Assembly: GCF_043642205.1 (NCBI RefSeq)
Contig: NZ_JBHZSG010000009.1
Span: forward strand, 1 to 64,000
DNA: 64,000 bases
Direction: 5' to 3'
DNA from: Thalassotalea_A litorea
GTDB lineage: Bacteria; Pseudomonadota; Gammaproteobacteria; Enterobacterales; Alteromonadaceae
How positions within the stretch are numbered: position 1 is the first letter of the stretch; the number at the start of each line of letters is the position of its first letter. Made by a program: the position numbers and the translations under genes. Positions 54,666 to 63,968 of the stretch are shown here, one piece after another. A model generated the notes under the pieces. The model did no database searches and had not been told where the DNA came from. It worked only from the letters and a program-made list of their open reading frames with translations.

Positions 54666-55583
54666 ATGGAAACTCAAAAAAATAAACATTCAGAATCAAT
54701 GCAGCCGCATAAAATTCCTCAGGAAGCGTTTGACTGGTACGACGAATACGCGCACGGGTTAATCGACCGTCGCACCTTTCTTACCCGATTGTCGGGTCTT
54801 GCGGTCGCTGGCTTAACGATGAGTGTATTGACATCTTCTTTACTGCCAAATTATGCAAAGGCGGAACAAGTCTCTTTTAATGATTCGGATATTAAAGCAA
54901 CCTATGCCAAATTTTCATCGCCACAGGGACATGGTGAAGGGCAGGGCTATTTAGTTACGCCAAGTAATCTTGACGGTAAGGCGCCTGTTGTTCTGGTGAT
55001 TCATGAGAACCGTGGTCTTAACCCGTATGTCAAGGATGTAGCACGTCGCCTGGCAAAGGCAGGCTTCATCGCGTTGGCGCCTGATGCGCTTTATCCTCTT
55101 GGGGGCTATCCGGGCAATGATGATGAAGGCCGGACCATGCAACGTTCCATGGATCGAGCTAAAATCGAACAGGATTTTATCGCTGCAGCAAACTTCTTAA
55201 AGAACCACCCGTCGAGCAACGGTAAGCTTGGCGCAGTGGGCTTTTGTTTTGGTGGCTACATCGTCAATATGTTAGCCGCGACAATGGGGGATGCGTTAAA
55301 TGCGGGCGTGCCATTTTACGGCACACCTGCACTTCGGGAACTTCGTAAAAACATTAAAGCGCCAATGCAGATCCAACTGGCGGAGCTAGATAAGCGCGTC
55401 AATGCTAGCTGGCCGGAATATGAAGAAGACCTAAAACTATATGACGTGGATTATAAAATGCATATGTACAAGGGCGCCAATCATGGCTTTCATAATGATT
55501 CTACCTCTCGTTATGATGAAGGTTCGGCAGAACTCGCCTGGCAAAGAACCGTGGACTTCTTTAAACAACATCTGAGCACCTAA
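54666..55583 (+). CDS. dienelactone hydrolase family protein, Tat-exported
   Basis: Alpha/beta hydrolase of 305 residues. The twin-arginine-like signal DRRTFLTRLSGLAVAGLTMS near residues 33-52 suggests Tat export. The dienelactone-hydrolase triad is visible: Cys in GFCFGGYIV, Asp in ELDKRVNASW and His in GANHGFHNDS. VLVIHENRGLNPYVKDVARRLAK is a further family block, as in YghX-type proteins. Substrate unknown. The gene is inserted between rpsO and pnp, normally adjacent genes. Confidence 0.87.
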   Translation: METQKNKHSESMQPHKIPQEAFDWYDEYAHGLIDRRTFLTRLSGLAVAGLTMSVLTSSLLPNYAKAEQVSFNDSDIKATYAKFSSPQGHGEGQGYLVTPSNLDGKAPVVLVIHENRGLNPYVKDVARRLAKAGFIALAPDALYPLGGYPGNDDEGRTMQRSMDRAKIEQDFIAAANFLKNHPSSNGKLGAVGFCFGGYIVNMLAATMGDALNAGVPFYGTPALRELRKNIKAPMQIQLAELDKRVNASWPEYEEDLKLYDVDYKMHMYKGANHGFHNDSTSRYDEGSAELAWQRTVDFFKQHLST

Positions 55584-55762
55584 GGGATTTTTAGACGGTT
55601 GTTAAAATTCCAGAAACTCAATTTAAGTTGAACCGGTCATTCACAATGCGCATTGCATCAGGTGCTCGAACCTGTGGTTTTGGTCAGATTATTTGTCATT
55701 TTGGCACTCGACAAAAAATCTGACTCGCAATTCCTAAACCGGGTTTGTCCCATCATTTTGTT

Positions 55763-55794
55763 TTGCTGGCATTCACAATTTAAGTGCGTATAAT
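55763..55794 (+). promoter_or_regulatory. probable pnp promoter
   Basis: A consensus TATAAT at 55789-55794 lies about 70 bp before the pnp start; the -35 region (TTGCTG or TGGCAT) is weak. Confidence 0.5.
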
Positions 55795-55862
55795 TAGCCT
55801 CGAATTAATATATGAAAATACAGACCTAATACCAGATGGTATTAAAAGATAAGGAAAAGAAA

Positions 55863-57983
55863 GTGACTCCGATTACTAAAACATTTGAATTCGGACAGCA
55901 TAAAGTAACTCTGGAAACTGGAGTTATTGCTCGTCAAGCAACCGCAGCTGTCATGGCAAGCATGGATGATACGAGCGTACTAGTATCTGTTGTTGGTAAA
56001 AAAGAAGCCGTACCTGGCCAGGACTTTTTCCCATTAACGGTTAACTATCAAGAAAAAACTTACGCCGCGGGTAAAATCCCTGGTGGTTTCTTCAAACGTG
56101 AAGGTCGTCCTTCGGAAGAAGAAACGTTAACGGCTCGTCTAATCGACCGTCCAATCCGCCCATTATTTCCTGAAGGTTTCACAAACGAAGTTCAGGTTAT
56201 TATTACCGTGGTCTCTGCCAACCCTGAAATCGCCCCTGATATTATCTCTTTGTTAGGTACTTCAGCAGCGTTAGCAATTTCTGGCATTCCATTCAGTGGT
56301 CCAATTGGTGCGGCTCGCGTTGGTTATATCAACGACAAATACGTATTAAACCCACTTCAGGCTGAACTTGCTGAGAGTAAACTGGACTTAGTTGTTGCCG
56401 GTACAGAGTCAGCAGTACTGATGGTTGAATCCGAAGCCGAAGTATTATCTGAAGAAGTGATGTTAGGCGCCGTGGTATACGGTCATGAGCAATCTCAGAC
56501 TGCGATCAATGCGATCAAAGAGTTTGCTGCCGAAGTAAATACCCCATCTTGGGAATGGCAAGCGCCAGCGAAAAATGAAGCGCTTGTTGCTAAGATTGCT
56601 GAATTGGCGTCTGCGGACATTACCGAAGCTTATCAGATCACTGAAAAAGCGAAACGCTATGAAGCGATTGGCGAAATCAAATCTAAAGTTATTGAGCAAC
56701 TGACTGCTGACCTTGCGGAAGGCGAAGAGCTGGACCAGGGCGATGCAAAAGATCTGTTACACGATTTAGAGAAAAAAATCGTTCGTGAGCGAATCACATC
56801 TGGTGCTCCTCGTATTGATGGCCGCGATCCAGAAATGATCCGTGCGCTTGATGTAATGACTGGTGTCTTACCTCGTACTCACGGCTCTGCAGTATTCACC
56901 CGTGGTGAAACTCAGGCATTAGTGACTGCGACTTTAGGTACACAGCGTGATGCTCAGCGTGTAGAAACCATTCTTGGTGAGAAGACAGACAACTTCATGT
57001 TGCATTACAACTTCCCTCCATATTGTGTGGGTGAAACAGGTTTTATCGGTTCTCCGAAGCGTCGTGAAATCGGTCACGGTCGTTTGGCAAAACGCGGTAT
57101 CCTTGCGGTAATGCCTACCATTGAAGAATTCCCATATTCTGTGCGTGTTGTTTCAGAGATTACTGAATCAAACGGTTCATCGTCTATGGCTTCTGTCTGT
57201 GGTACATCACTTGCTTTGATGGACGCTGGTGTTCCGATTAAAGATTCTGTTGCAGGTATCGCGATGGGTCTAGTTAAAGAAGGTGACAGCCACGTTGTTC
57301 TTTCAGACATCTTAGGTGATGAAGATCACTTAGGTGATATGGACTTTAAAGTTGCGGGTACGTCAAAAGGTATTACTGCATTGCAGATGGATATCAAAAT
57401 TGAAGGTATCACTCAGGACATTATGCAAACGGCTCTTAATCAAGCCAAGGGTGCGCGTATTCACATCCTTAGCGTAATGGACGAAGCTATCAATGCACAT
57501 CGCGATGATATCTCTGAGTTTGCTCCTCGCATCCACACAATGAAGATAAACTCGGACAAAATCCGTGACGTTATCGGTAAAGGTGGCGCGACTATTCGTC
57601 AATTAACCGAAGAAACTGGCACGACCATCGAAATTGAAGACGATGGTACGGTTAAGATTGCAGCCACTGATGGCAAGCAAGCTGAAGATGCTATCGCTCG
57701 TATTACTGCATTAACTGCGGAAATTGAAGTAGGTACTATCTATAACGGTAAAGTCGTTCGCATCGTTGATTTTGGTGCGTTTGTTAACGTACTTCCAGGT
57801 AAAGATGGTCTGGTACATATTTCACAAATCTCTGATGAGCGCGTGAATAATGTTACGGATTATTTGAGTGAAGGCCAGGAAGTAACGGTTAAAGTGCTTG
57901 AAGTTGACCGCCAGGGTCGTGTTCGTTTGAGCATGAAAGAAGCGGTAGAAAAGTCTGCTGAAGCACCTGCTTCTGAAGAGTAA
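55863..57983 (+). CDS. pnp: polyribonucleotide nucleotidyltransferase (PNPase)
   Basis: Phosphorolytic 3'-5' exoribonuclease of the degradosome. I start at the GTG at 55863, seven bases after AAGGA, so the protein begins VTPITKTFEFGQH as in E. coli PNPase (706 residues); an ATG 27 bp upstream is the alternative. Two RNase PH-like domains are clear (GQDFFPLTVNYQEKTYAAG; FTRGETQALVTATLGT and FNFPPYCVGETG-type block), followed by a KH domain (IGKGGATIRQLTEETGTTIEI) and an S1 domain (VVRIVDFGAFVNVLPGKDGLVHIS). It ends with a terminator. Confidence 0.97.
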   Translation: MTPITKTFEFGQHKVTLETGVIARQATAAVMASMDDTSVLVSVVGKKEAVPGQDFFPLTVNYQEKTYAAGKIPGGFFKREGRPSEEETLTARLIDRPIRPLFPEGFTNEVQVIITVVSANPEIAPDIISLLGTSAALAISGIPFSGPIGAARVGYINDKYVLNPLQAELAESKLDLVVAGTESAVLMVESEAEVLSEEVMLGAVVYGHEQSQTAINAIKEFAAEVNTPSWEWQAPAKNEALVAKIAELASADITEAYQITEKAKRYEAIGEIKSKVIEQLTADLAEGEELDQGDAKDLLHDLEKKIVRERITSGAPRIDGRDPEMIRALDVMTGVLPRTHGSAVFTRGETQALVTATLGTQRDAQRVETILGEKTDNFMLHYNFPPYCVGETGFIGSPKRREIGHGRLAKRGILAVMPTIEEFPYSVRVVSEITESNGSSSMASVCGTSLALMDAGVPIKDSVAGIAMGLVKEGDSHVVLSDILGDEDHLGDMDFKVAGTSKGITALQMDIKIEGITQDIMQTALNQAKGARIHILSVMDEAINAHRDDISEFAPRIHTMKINSDKIRDVIGKGGATIRQLTEETGTTIEIEDDGTVKIAATDGKQAEDAIARITALTAEIEVGTIYNGKVVRIVDFGAFVNVLPGKDGLVHISQISDERVNNVTDYLSEGQEVTVKVLEVDRQGRVRLSMKEAVEKSAEAPASEE

Positions 57984-58010
57984 ATAAATCAAACAATTAA
58001 TTTTGTTAGA

Positions 58011-58037
58011 AAAAAGGGAGCTGTTTAGCTCCCTTTT
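58011..58037 (+). terminator. intrinsic terminator after pnp
   Basis: AAAAAGGGAGC, TGTTTA, GCTCCCTTTT: an eleven-base stem with a T-run, 28 bp after the stop. Confidence 0.88.
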
Positions 58038-58082
58038 ATTTATAATGTAATGAATATGTTAAATGGATCAGGTTAGAAAATT

Positions 58083-59006
58083 TTGAATCTTATTGCGCGT
58101 CGTGCGACTTCAGTCGTACTGTTAGCACTGCTTGGCTTGTCTCAAGGATGTACGACAACGTCGAGTTCATCTCAAGGGATTTCCAATTTGGTTATCGCTG
58201 AACCGATGGCGATTAATCCACAAAGTGAATTAGCATTAGCGCGTTTATCGGAGATTATTCAACGAGTTGAAGTCACCGAAGAACAACGGGCAAAGTTATT
58301 TTATGATCGCGGCGTTATTTTTGATAGCGTTGGACTACGTTCGTTGGCCAGTTTCGATTTTCAACGGGCACTGCGTCTGCAACCTGATTTGGTTGATGCT
58401 TATAACTTTATGGGCATTCATCATACCCAGCGGCAGGAATTCAACCTTGCTTATGAGGCATTCGATTCTGCGATTGAATTAGATCCGCAACACCAATATG
58501 CCTATTTAAACCGTGGTATTGCCTTGTATTATGGCGGTCGACCGGAAATGGCAGTCGAAGACATTCAAAAATTTCAACTCCAGGAGCAGTTCGATCCCTA
58601 TCGTATGGCGTGGTTGTATCTGGTCGAATACCAAATTGATCCTGAACGAGCGAAAGTGAATCTTCAGGATAACTACGATAGCTTGCCTCACAATAGCTGG
58701 GCCAATAATATTCTGCGATTGTTTTTAGGGGAAATGAGTGAAGGTGAATTTATTGATGAGTTAACGATTGGCGTTACCAGCAATAAAGAACTAACCGACC
58801 GCTTGTGCGAAGGGTACTTTTATTTGGGTAAATACAACCAGATAATGGCATTGCCCAATAACTCAGCCAATTACTTCAAACTTGCATTGAGTACCAATGT
58901 TTATGAGTTTATTGAGCACCGCTATGCAAAACTTGAATTGGAATTGCTCCAGGTTAATGTCGCGCAGCCCAGCGAATCGATTGAAGAGCCAACTGACAGG
59001 GAATAA
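58083..59006 (+). CDS. nlpI: lipoprotein NlpI (TPR adaptor)
   Basis: Outer-membrane lipoprotein of 307 residues that scaffolds peptidoglycan hydrolases in E. coli. The signal ends LSQGC (Cys at about 23). The TPR region begins around ELALARLSEIIQRVEVTEEQRAKLFYDRGVIFDSVG, with LRSLASFDFQRALRLQPDLVDAYNFMG and AYEAFDSAIELDPQHQYAYLNRGIALYYGGR. The start is TTG at 58083. Its position directly after pnp is the conserved gammaproteobacterial order. Confidence 0.92.
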   Translation: MNLIARRATSVVLLALLGLSQGCTTTSSSSQGISNLVIAEPMAINPQSELALARLSEIIQRVEVTEEQRAKLFYDRGVIFDSVGLRSLASFDFQRALRLQPDLVDAYNFMGIHHTQRQEFNLAYEAFDSAIELDPQHQYAYLNRGIALYYGGRPEMAVEDIQKFQLQEQFDPYRMAWLYLVEYQIDPERAKVNLQDNYDSLPHNSWANNILRLFLGEMSEGEFIDELTIGVTSNKELTDRLCEGYFYLGKYNQIMALPNNSANYFKLALSTNVYEFIEHRYAKLELELLQVNVAQPSESIEEPTDRE

Positions 59007-59047
59007 CAACGTCCATTGTTTGTCATACGCTCTAATTTATAATGATG

Positions 59048-59152
59048 ACCGTGCTGATGTTAACAATGGAGCGACCAAGTTCGGTAATCAAGGCCTTGTC
59101 TAAACGTCGTTAAATTTTCACTGAGTGGGAAAACACTTAGGGGAATTGGTAT
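59048..59152 (-). repeat. decayed copy of the MITE
   Basis: On the minus strand it matches the left half of the element: ATGGAGCGACCA, AATCAA, GCCTTGTCTAAA, TTAAATT, TCACTGAGTG, ending GGAATTGGTAT, with many substitutions. It lies between nlpI and the metallopeptidase gene. Confidence 0.55.
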
Positions 59153-59222
59153 TACGCTTGTTGAATGCGTAAATTATTGGTATTTTCTAAGTCGGTAAAC
59201 CAATGAGTTCGAGTCGCCACCT

Positions 59223-60635
59223 GTGAAATCCCTGCGTGTTGTCATAATGACTGTGGTTATCGTAATTTCATTTGCGCTGGTCATTAGCGGTAAACCATTC
59301 TGGGTTGCAACAGCTCTAAATTCGGTATCATCTCAATACCCAGAAAATTCCCTCCTGCATCAGCTTAGTAATTCATTCAACCATCCTCAAGCGCAGCAAC
59401 ACAATATTGACGAGCTTGTGTTAGGAAGTCGGCAATGGCTTCGTTTATCCCGGGCTCACGCTAAGACTAACGGCGAAACGGCATTTGCGCTTTCTCGTTA
59501 TTTCCGTGAACAAAAGCAACACCAACAAGCAGAGCTTTGGCTAGGGCAAGCTGTTCGCTTGATGTATCCTCAGGCTATCGAGAAACAAGCGTTAACATTG
59601 ATGAGTGATGGGGAATTTGCGGCAGCAAAAACGCTCATCGCTAAACTGGATAATAAGTCTGAACTATTTTTGGCGCTAATGCTGCAATTAACCATTGCAC
59701 TAGAGCAAGGTGATGATATTCAACAAAACATCAGGCTGCTCGAGCAGCTAAATCCTGAGCATGAATTGATTGCGGCTGCCCGAGGGTTTGCCATTGCCGA
59801 TTTTTGGCAGCAGGACAATATGGCAAAGTCTGACTATCAAAATAAACTCGATTGTGCCACTTCCGTACAATTTTTTGCGGGTTCATTGTCAAAATTACAA
59901 CGCTTAACCGAATTGATTGAAAACATAAACCGTGATCCGTTTTTCTTGCAGGAATTCTGCTTATTTACGCCGCAATATATTCCCCAATCGATATTAAATT
60001 GTGAAGCGGCAACTAGCGGCCGATTAGTCTGTGATATCAATGCGTTGTCTCGATATCGAAGAAAATATGCAGTGGATTATATCGGCGTATTGTCAGACGC
60101 TGGCCGAGCCAATGTTAATCATGGGGTTGTGTATTTGGATATGCAGGATGACGCAGATGTTGTTAAACATGAATTACTGCACTTGATAGGCTTTATTGAT
60201 GAATATCCATTACCTAAAAATCATCAGGTATGTGAGGTGAAAGCATTTAGCGCAGTTGCCAAAAATATTGTTGTCGATAACAACCCAAGAACAGAATATC
60301 CATCCGAAGAAGATGCGCGTCGGGAGGTATTGACGGTTGTGCCCTGGGCCAGTTTGATTAAGCCAACCACGCCGATCACCCAAATGATCAACGGTACACG
60401 AGTACTAGGCACTCCGGCTAAGTATCGAGGTGAAGTCGGTTTGTTTGCTGCCGAGACCTGCGAAAAACAGGGTAGGGCAAGTTTTAAACCGGAACACACC
60501 TGGGGATTGATGCGTTACAATAGTCTGCCTCTGTCCAGCACTTATCAGCAAATACACGCCAATAATGCAGGCAAGTTTGCCATGAAAACATCCACGTACC
60601 AGCCAGTATTGCAACCGCAACCGACGAAAAACTAA
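59223..60635 (+). CDS. membrane-anchored HExxH metallopeptidase with helical repeats
   Basis: Unrecognised protein of 470 residues (GTG start). An N-terminal hydrophobic segment (VVIMTVVIVISFALVISG) anchors or exports it. Residues about 70-215 look like Sel1/TPR-type helical repeats (FALSRYFREQKQHQQAELWLGQAVRL). A zinc-peptidase site HELLHLIGFIDEY lies at 316-328: His316 and His320 bind zinc, Glu317 is catalytic, and the GFxDE tail recalls the HExxHxxGxxDE pattern of M64-type peptidases. Several Cys residues follow. A periplasmic peptidase on cell-wall or protein substrates is plausible; nlpI lies upstream. Confidence 0.72.
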   Translation: MKSLRVVIMTVVIVISFALVISGKPFWVATALNSVSSQYPENSLLHQLSNSFNHPQAQQHNIDELVLGSRQWLRLSRAHAKTNGETAFALSRYFREQKQHQQAELWLGQAVRLMYPQAIEKQALTLMSDGEFAAAKTLIAKLDNKSELFLALMLQLTIALEQGDDIQQNIRLLEQLNPEHELIAAARGFAIADFWQQDNMAKSDYQNKLDCATSVQFFAGSLSKLQRLTELIENINRDPFFLQEFCLFTPQYIPQSILNCEAATSGRLVCDINALSRYRRKYAVDYIGVLSDAGRANVNHGVVYLDMQDDADVVKHELLHLIGFIDEYPLPKNHQVCEVKAFSAVAKNIVVDNNPRTEYPSEEDARREVLTVVPWASLIKPTTPITQMINGTRVLGTPAKYRGEVGLFAAETCEKQGRASFKPEHTWGLMRYNSLPLSSTYQQIHANNAGKFAMKTSTYQPVLQPQPTKN

Positions 60636-60916
60636 TCGTTAATTACGTACTTTTCGTCAGCCAGATTTGCATCAAGTCGTTCTGAAATATCTGTGATACT
60701 CGTTACGGTTTCCACAAGCGCTGTTTCAGTGGGGGATGTATCGTTCAAACTGGATTTTACCTCTGTCAGCCGTACTCTGGCGACAGGCCACATAGTCTTA
60801 CCACGATGGTGAAGTGGTATGAGATTGTCTTTCAACAACCGATTCCCTGTGCTAGTTTTGTTTGAATCACTGATTTGCTGGGTTTTATTTTGATTGAACC
60901 AGGAAAAAATCGTCAT
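60632..60916 (-). CDS. small hypothetical protein
   Basis: A 94-residue polar protein starting MTIFSWFNQNKTQQISDSNK, with no signal peptide, cysteine or known motif. It converges with the metallopeptidase gene and overlaps it by 4 bp. The ribosome site is weak. The protein looks soluble and partly disordered. I cannot assign a function, and a non-coding frame is not excluded. Confidence 0.45.
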   Translation of the reverse strand: MTIFSWFNQNKTQQISDSNKTSTGNRLLKDNLIPLHHRGKTMWPVARVRLTEVKSSLNDTSPTETALVETVTSITDISERLDANLADEKYVIND

Positions 60917-61073
60917 TGTTATGTCTCTAGCTTATTTACACTATTAGTTATAGACCTGTATCTCGTTTTTTGCTGGCTAAAGTGTAAAAAATCCTGATTT
61001 GTCACACAGAAAATGCTGTTTGTTAGGGTATAATTTGAAACCAGGCAAAAATAGGCTTTTAAACACCATCGAT

Positions 61074-62834
61074 ATGACACAATTTTCATTGCCAGAGTTT
61101 CGTGCACAATTTCCCATTCTTCAGCAGGTTATTAATGGTTGCCCATTAATTTATTGTGATAATGCTGCAACCACGCAAAAACCATTGCCGGTTATACAGG
61201 CCGTTGCTAACCAACTCGAGCAGAGTAATGCAAATGTGCATCGTGGCGCCCATCATTTAAGTGCAAAAGCCACCACTTGTTATGAAAATTCGAGGGACAA
61301 GGTAGCAGCCTATATCAATGCCCCGGCCAGTGAACAGATTATTTGGACTAAGGGCACGACCGAATCGATCAATTTATTGGCGTCGACCATTGGTCCGCAA
61401 CGTGTCTTTAAAGGCGATGAAATTTTACTATCCGTCGCTGAGCATCATGCCAATATCGTTCCCTGGCAGCAGCTGGCAAAGCAATGCAATGCCAAATTAG
61501 TGATTTTGCCTTTGGATGACAAAGGCCGAATTGATGTGGCGAAATCTCTGCCTTTAGTGACGGACAAATGCAAATTTATGTGTATCAACCACGCCTCAAA
61601 CGTAATTGGCAAGGTTAACCCGATAGAGCCTTTGTTTGCCAAAGCCAGACAGGTTAATGCCATTACGGTGCTTGATGCCGCGCAAACAGTAGCTCACCTA
61701 AACATTGATGTGCAAGCAATAGATGTCGACTTTCTGGCGTTTTCGGCCCATAAAATGTTTGGCCCGGCAGGGTTAGGGGTGCTTTATGGGCGAAGAGACC
61801 TACTTGAATCTATGCCTGCCTACCAGTATGGCGGGGAAATGATCAAGAAGGTCACGTTTGAGCATACTCAACTTAATGCGATTCCCCATAAATTCGAAGC
61901 CGGGACGCCAAACCTTACCGCGGTTATCGCAATGGGGACGTGTATCGACTTTTTAATGGCTCAACCCTATCAACAGGCGCTTGTTCATGAGAAAAAGCTC
62001 ATTAGCTATGCTTATACAAAACTGTCTGCTATCCCGGGTTTGCAATGGCTGGTTGCTGAGTGTCCAGATTTGCCCATTTTCAGCTTTACCCTTAAATCTC
62101 AGCACCATCAGGATCTCGCTTCATATTTAGACAGTAAAGGGATCGCGGTTCGTAGCGGTCACCATTGTGCAATGCCACTTATGCAACATCTGCAATTAGA
62201 GGGCTCGGTTCGCGTGTCACTTGCCCCTTATAACTCTGCGCAGGAAGTCGATATATTGGTACGATTCATTAATGAATATTTAGTCTCGGATATGGCTGAA
62301 CAAGGCGAAAGTGAATCGCCACAATCCGATTCAAACGCTGCACCTATAGCGGAAGATGTTAATGCAGACGCACCTAGCCGCTCGGACGAGAACAGCGGAG
62401 AGAATTCTCCTGACTGGCTAGCACTTAAACAAAGATTCGCGCAAGCTACAGGCTGGGATGCTAAGCATCGTGAAATTATGTTACTCGGAAAAGCACTGCC
62501 TCGAATGCCAAAAACCGAGCGCTCTGATGAATACCTGGTTGCTGGATGCGAAAGCAATGCCTGGTTAAAAATGGTTGATACAAATATGACAAGCTTAACA
62601 TATACGGCGGATAGTGATGCCAGAGTGATTCGCGGGCTGTTACACATTATCTTGCTGATAACTAATGGCTGCAGTGCGAAACATATTGACAACCTGGACT
62701 TCGGATCGATGTTTGATGAACTGGGATTAATTCAGCATTTAAGTCCTTCTCGTGGCAACGGCTTGTTAGCGATTGTGAAACGGGTAAAAGAACTGGCGAA
62801 GAATCGCGATAAGAATGAGAATAGCCAGCAATAG
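61074..62834 (+). CDS. cysteine desulfurase fused to SufE/CsdE sulfur acceptor
   Basis: A 586-residue fusion. The first 405 residues are a group II cysteine desulfurase (CsdA/SufS): IYCDNAATTQKP, RGAHHLSAKAT, the PLP lysine Lys227 in FSAHKMFGPAG, and the persulfide cysteine Cys365 in RSGHHCAMPLM. A Ser/Glu/Asp-rich linker covers about 410-450. The rest is a SufE/CsdE protein with its acceptor cysteine Cys492 in LVAGCESNAWLKM and a C-terminal GNGLLAIVKRVKELA. In E. coli the two are separate proteins; here sulfur can pass within one chain, for Fe-S clusters or CsdL-type tRNA modification. I start at 61074, where the CsdA-like N-terminus begins; the upstream frame is untranslated. Confidence 0.9.
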   Translation: MTQFSLPEFRAQFPILQQVINGCPLIYCDNAATTQKPLPVIQAVANQLEQSNANVHRGAHHLSAKATTCYENSRDKVAAYINAPASEQIIWTKGTTESINLLASTIGPQRVFKGDEILLSVAEHHANIVPWQQLAKQCNAKLVILPLDDKGRIDVAKSLPLVTDKCKFMCINHASNVIGKVNPIEPLFAKARQVNAITVLDAAQTVAHLNIDVQAIDVDFLAFSAHKMFGPAGLGVLYGRRDLLESMPAYQYGGEMIKKVTFEHTQLNAIPHKFEAGTPNLTAVIAMGTCIDFLMAQPYQQALVHEKKLISYAYTKLSAIPGLQWLVAECPDLPIFSFTLKSQHHQDLASYLDSKGIAVRSGHHCAMPLMQHLQLEGSVRVSLAPYNSAQEVDILVRFINEYLVSDMAEQGESESPQSDSNAAPIAEDVNADAPSRSDENSGENSPDWLALKQRFAQATGWDAKHREIMLLGKALPRMPKTERSDEYLVAGCESNAWLKMVDTNMTSLTYTADSDARVIRGLLHIILLITNGCSAKHIDNLDFGSMFDELGLIQHLSPSRGNGLLAIVKRVKELAKNRDKNENSQQ

Positions 62835-62870
62835 CGCCAAAATTTATTAGCTAAGCAGGGAAGACATCGT

Positions 62871-63563
62871 ATGAAGACCATAGGTCTTATCGGGGGGATG
62901 AGCTGGGAATCAACTCGCAGCTATTACGAAAGCATTAATCGTTTGGTAAACCAGCGATTAGGGGGATTTCACAGCGCTAAAATCATTATGATAAGCGTTG
63001 ATTTTGCTGAAATTGAATGGCTTCAGCAACGGGGTGACTGGCAAAAAGCCGGCGAATTACTGGCTGAATGTGGACAAAAACTTGAATTCGCCGGTGCCGA
63101 TGTTGTATTGATTTGTACCAACACGATGCACCGAGTGGCCGATCAGGTTCAACAACGTATATCCATACCACTACTGCATATCGCTGACGTAACGGGTGCT
63201 TACTTACAGAAGTCAGGGTATACAAAATCTGGTTTGCTCGGTACCCGCTTCACCATGGAGCAGGATTTTTATAAACAACATATCATTGAAAAATATGCGA
63301 TTGCGATGCTGATACCACCGCGCGAAGACAGGCAGGTCGTGCATGATATTATTTACCAGGAGTTGGTAAAAGGTGAGTTTAATAGCCGTTCCAAAGATCA
63401 ATACCTGAAGATTATTGCAACGCTTGCTGAGAATGGAGCACAGTCAGTTGTTCTGGGGTGTACCGAAATTGGTTTACTTATTCAGCAACAAGACTCGCCA
63501 TTGCCATTGCTCGATACCACGGAACTGCATTGCCAGGCGGCGGTGGAATTTGCGTTAATGTAA
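62871..63563 (+). CDS. aspartate/glutamate racemase family protein (YgeA-like)
   Basis: Cofactor-independent amino-acid racemase of 230 residues. The opening KTIGLIGGMSWESTRSYYESIN is typical of YgeA, and the two catalytic cysteines are in ICTNTMHRVAD and VLGCTEIGLLIQQ. E. coli YgeA racemises several amino acids with low activity, homoserine among the better ones; the local role is unknown. It lies 36 bp after the CsdA-CsdE fusion and may be cotranscribed. Confidence 0.88.
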   Translation: MKTIGLIGGMSWESTRSYYESINRLVNQRLGGFHSAKIIMISVDFAEIEWLQQRGDWQKAGELLAECGQKLEFAGADVVLICTNTMHRVADQVQQRISIPLLHIADVTGAYLQKSGYTKSGLLGTRFTMEQDFYKQHIIEKYAIAMLIPPREDRQVVHDIIYQELVKGEFNSRSKDQYLKIIATLAENGAQSVVLGCTEIGLLIQQQDSPLPLLDTTELHCQAAVEFALM

Positions 63564-63590
63564 ATGAATTTATAGAGGGGAACCTTGCCG

Positions 63591-63968
63591 ATGGCAAACA
63601 TCAAAAAAGTCGGTCAAATTGCCATAGCCGTTAGTGACGTTAACGTTGCAAAACAATTTTATTGTGATGTGTTAGGGCTTGCTTTACTGTTCGATGTGCT
63701 CCCTGCAATGGCTTTTATTCAGGCGGGTGATACGCGGATCATGCTTACTCAACTGCAAGGCAATGAAAAGGACCACCATACCTCAGTGATCTATTATCAG
63801 GTCGACGATATTGACAGCTACGCTAACAAATTACGAGATCAGGAAATAGATTTTGAACAAAAACCGCAACTTGCGGCGAAAATGCCCGATCATGAACTAT
63901 GGCTCGGATTTTTGCGGGATCCCGATAACAATCTGCTGGCAATCATGGCTGAAAAGCCACTTGGTTAG
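63591..63968 (+). CDS. VOC (glyoxalase/bleomycin-resistance) family protein
   Basis: A single vicinal-oxygen-chelate domain of 125 residues. The paired beta-alpha-beta repeats are visible as QIAIAVSDVNVAKQFYCDVLGL and YYQVDDIDSYANKLRDQEIDF, ending LWLGFLRDPDNNLLAIM with a metal-ligand Glu/His pattern. I prefer the ATG at 63591 (ten bases after GAGGGG) over the TTG at 63585. Small-molecule substrate unknown. It is 27 bp after the racemase gene and likely in the same transcript. Confidence 0.85.
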   Translation: MANIKKVGQIAIAVSDVNVAKQFYCDVLGLALLFDVLPAMAFIQAGDTRIMLTQLQGNEKDHHTSVIYYQVDDIDSYANKLRDQEIDFEQKPQLAAKMPDHELWLGFLRDPDNNLLAIMAEKPLG

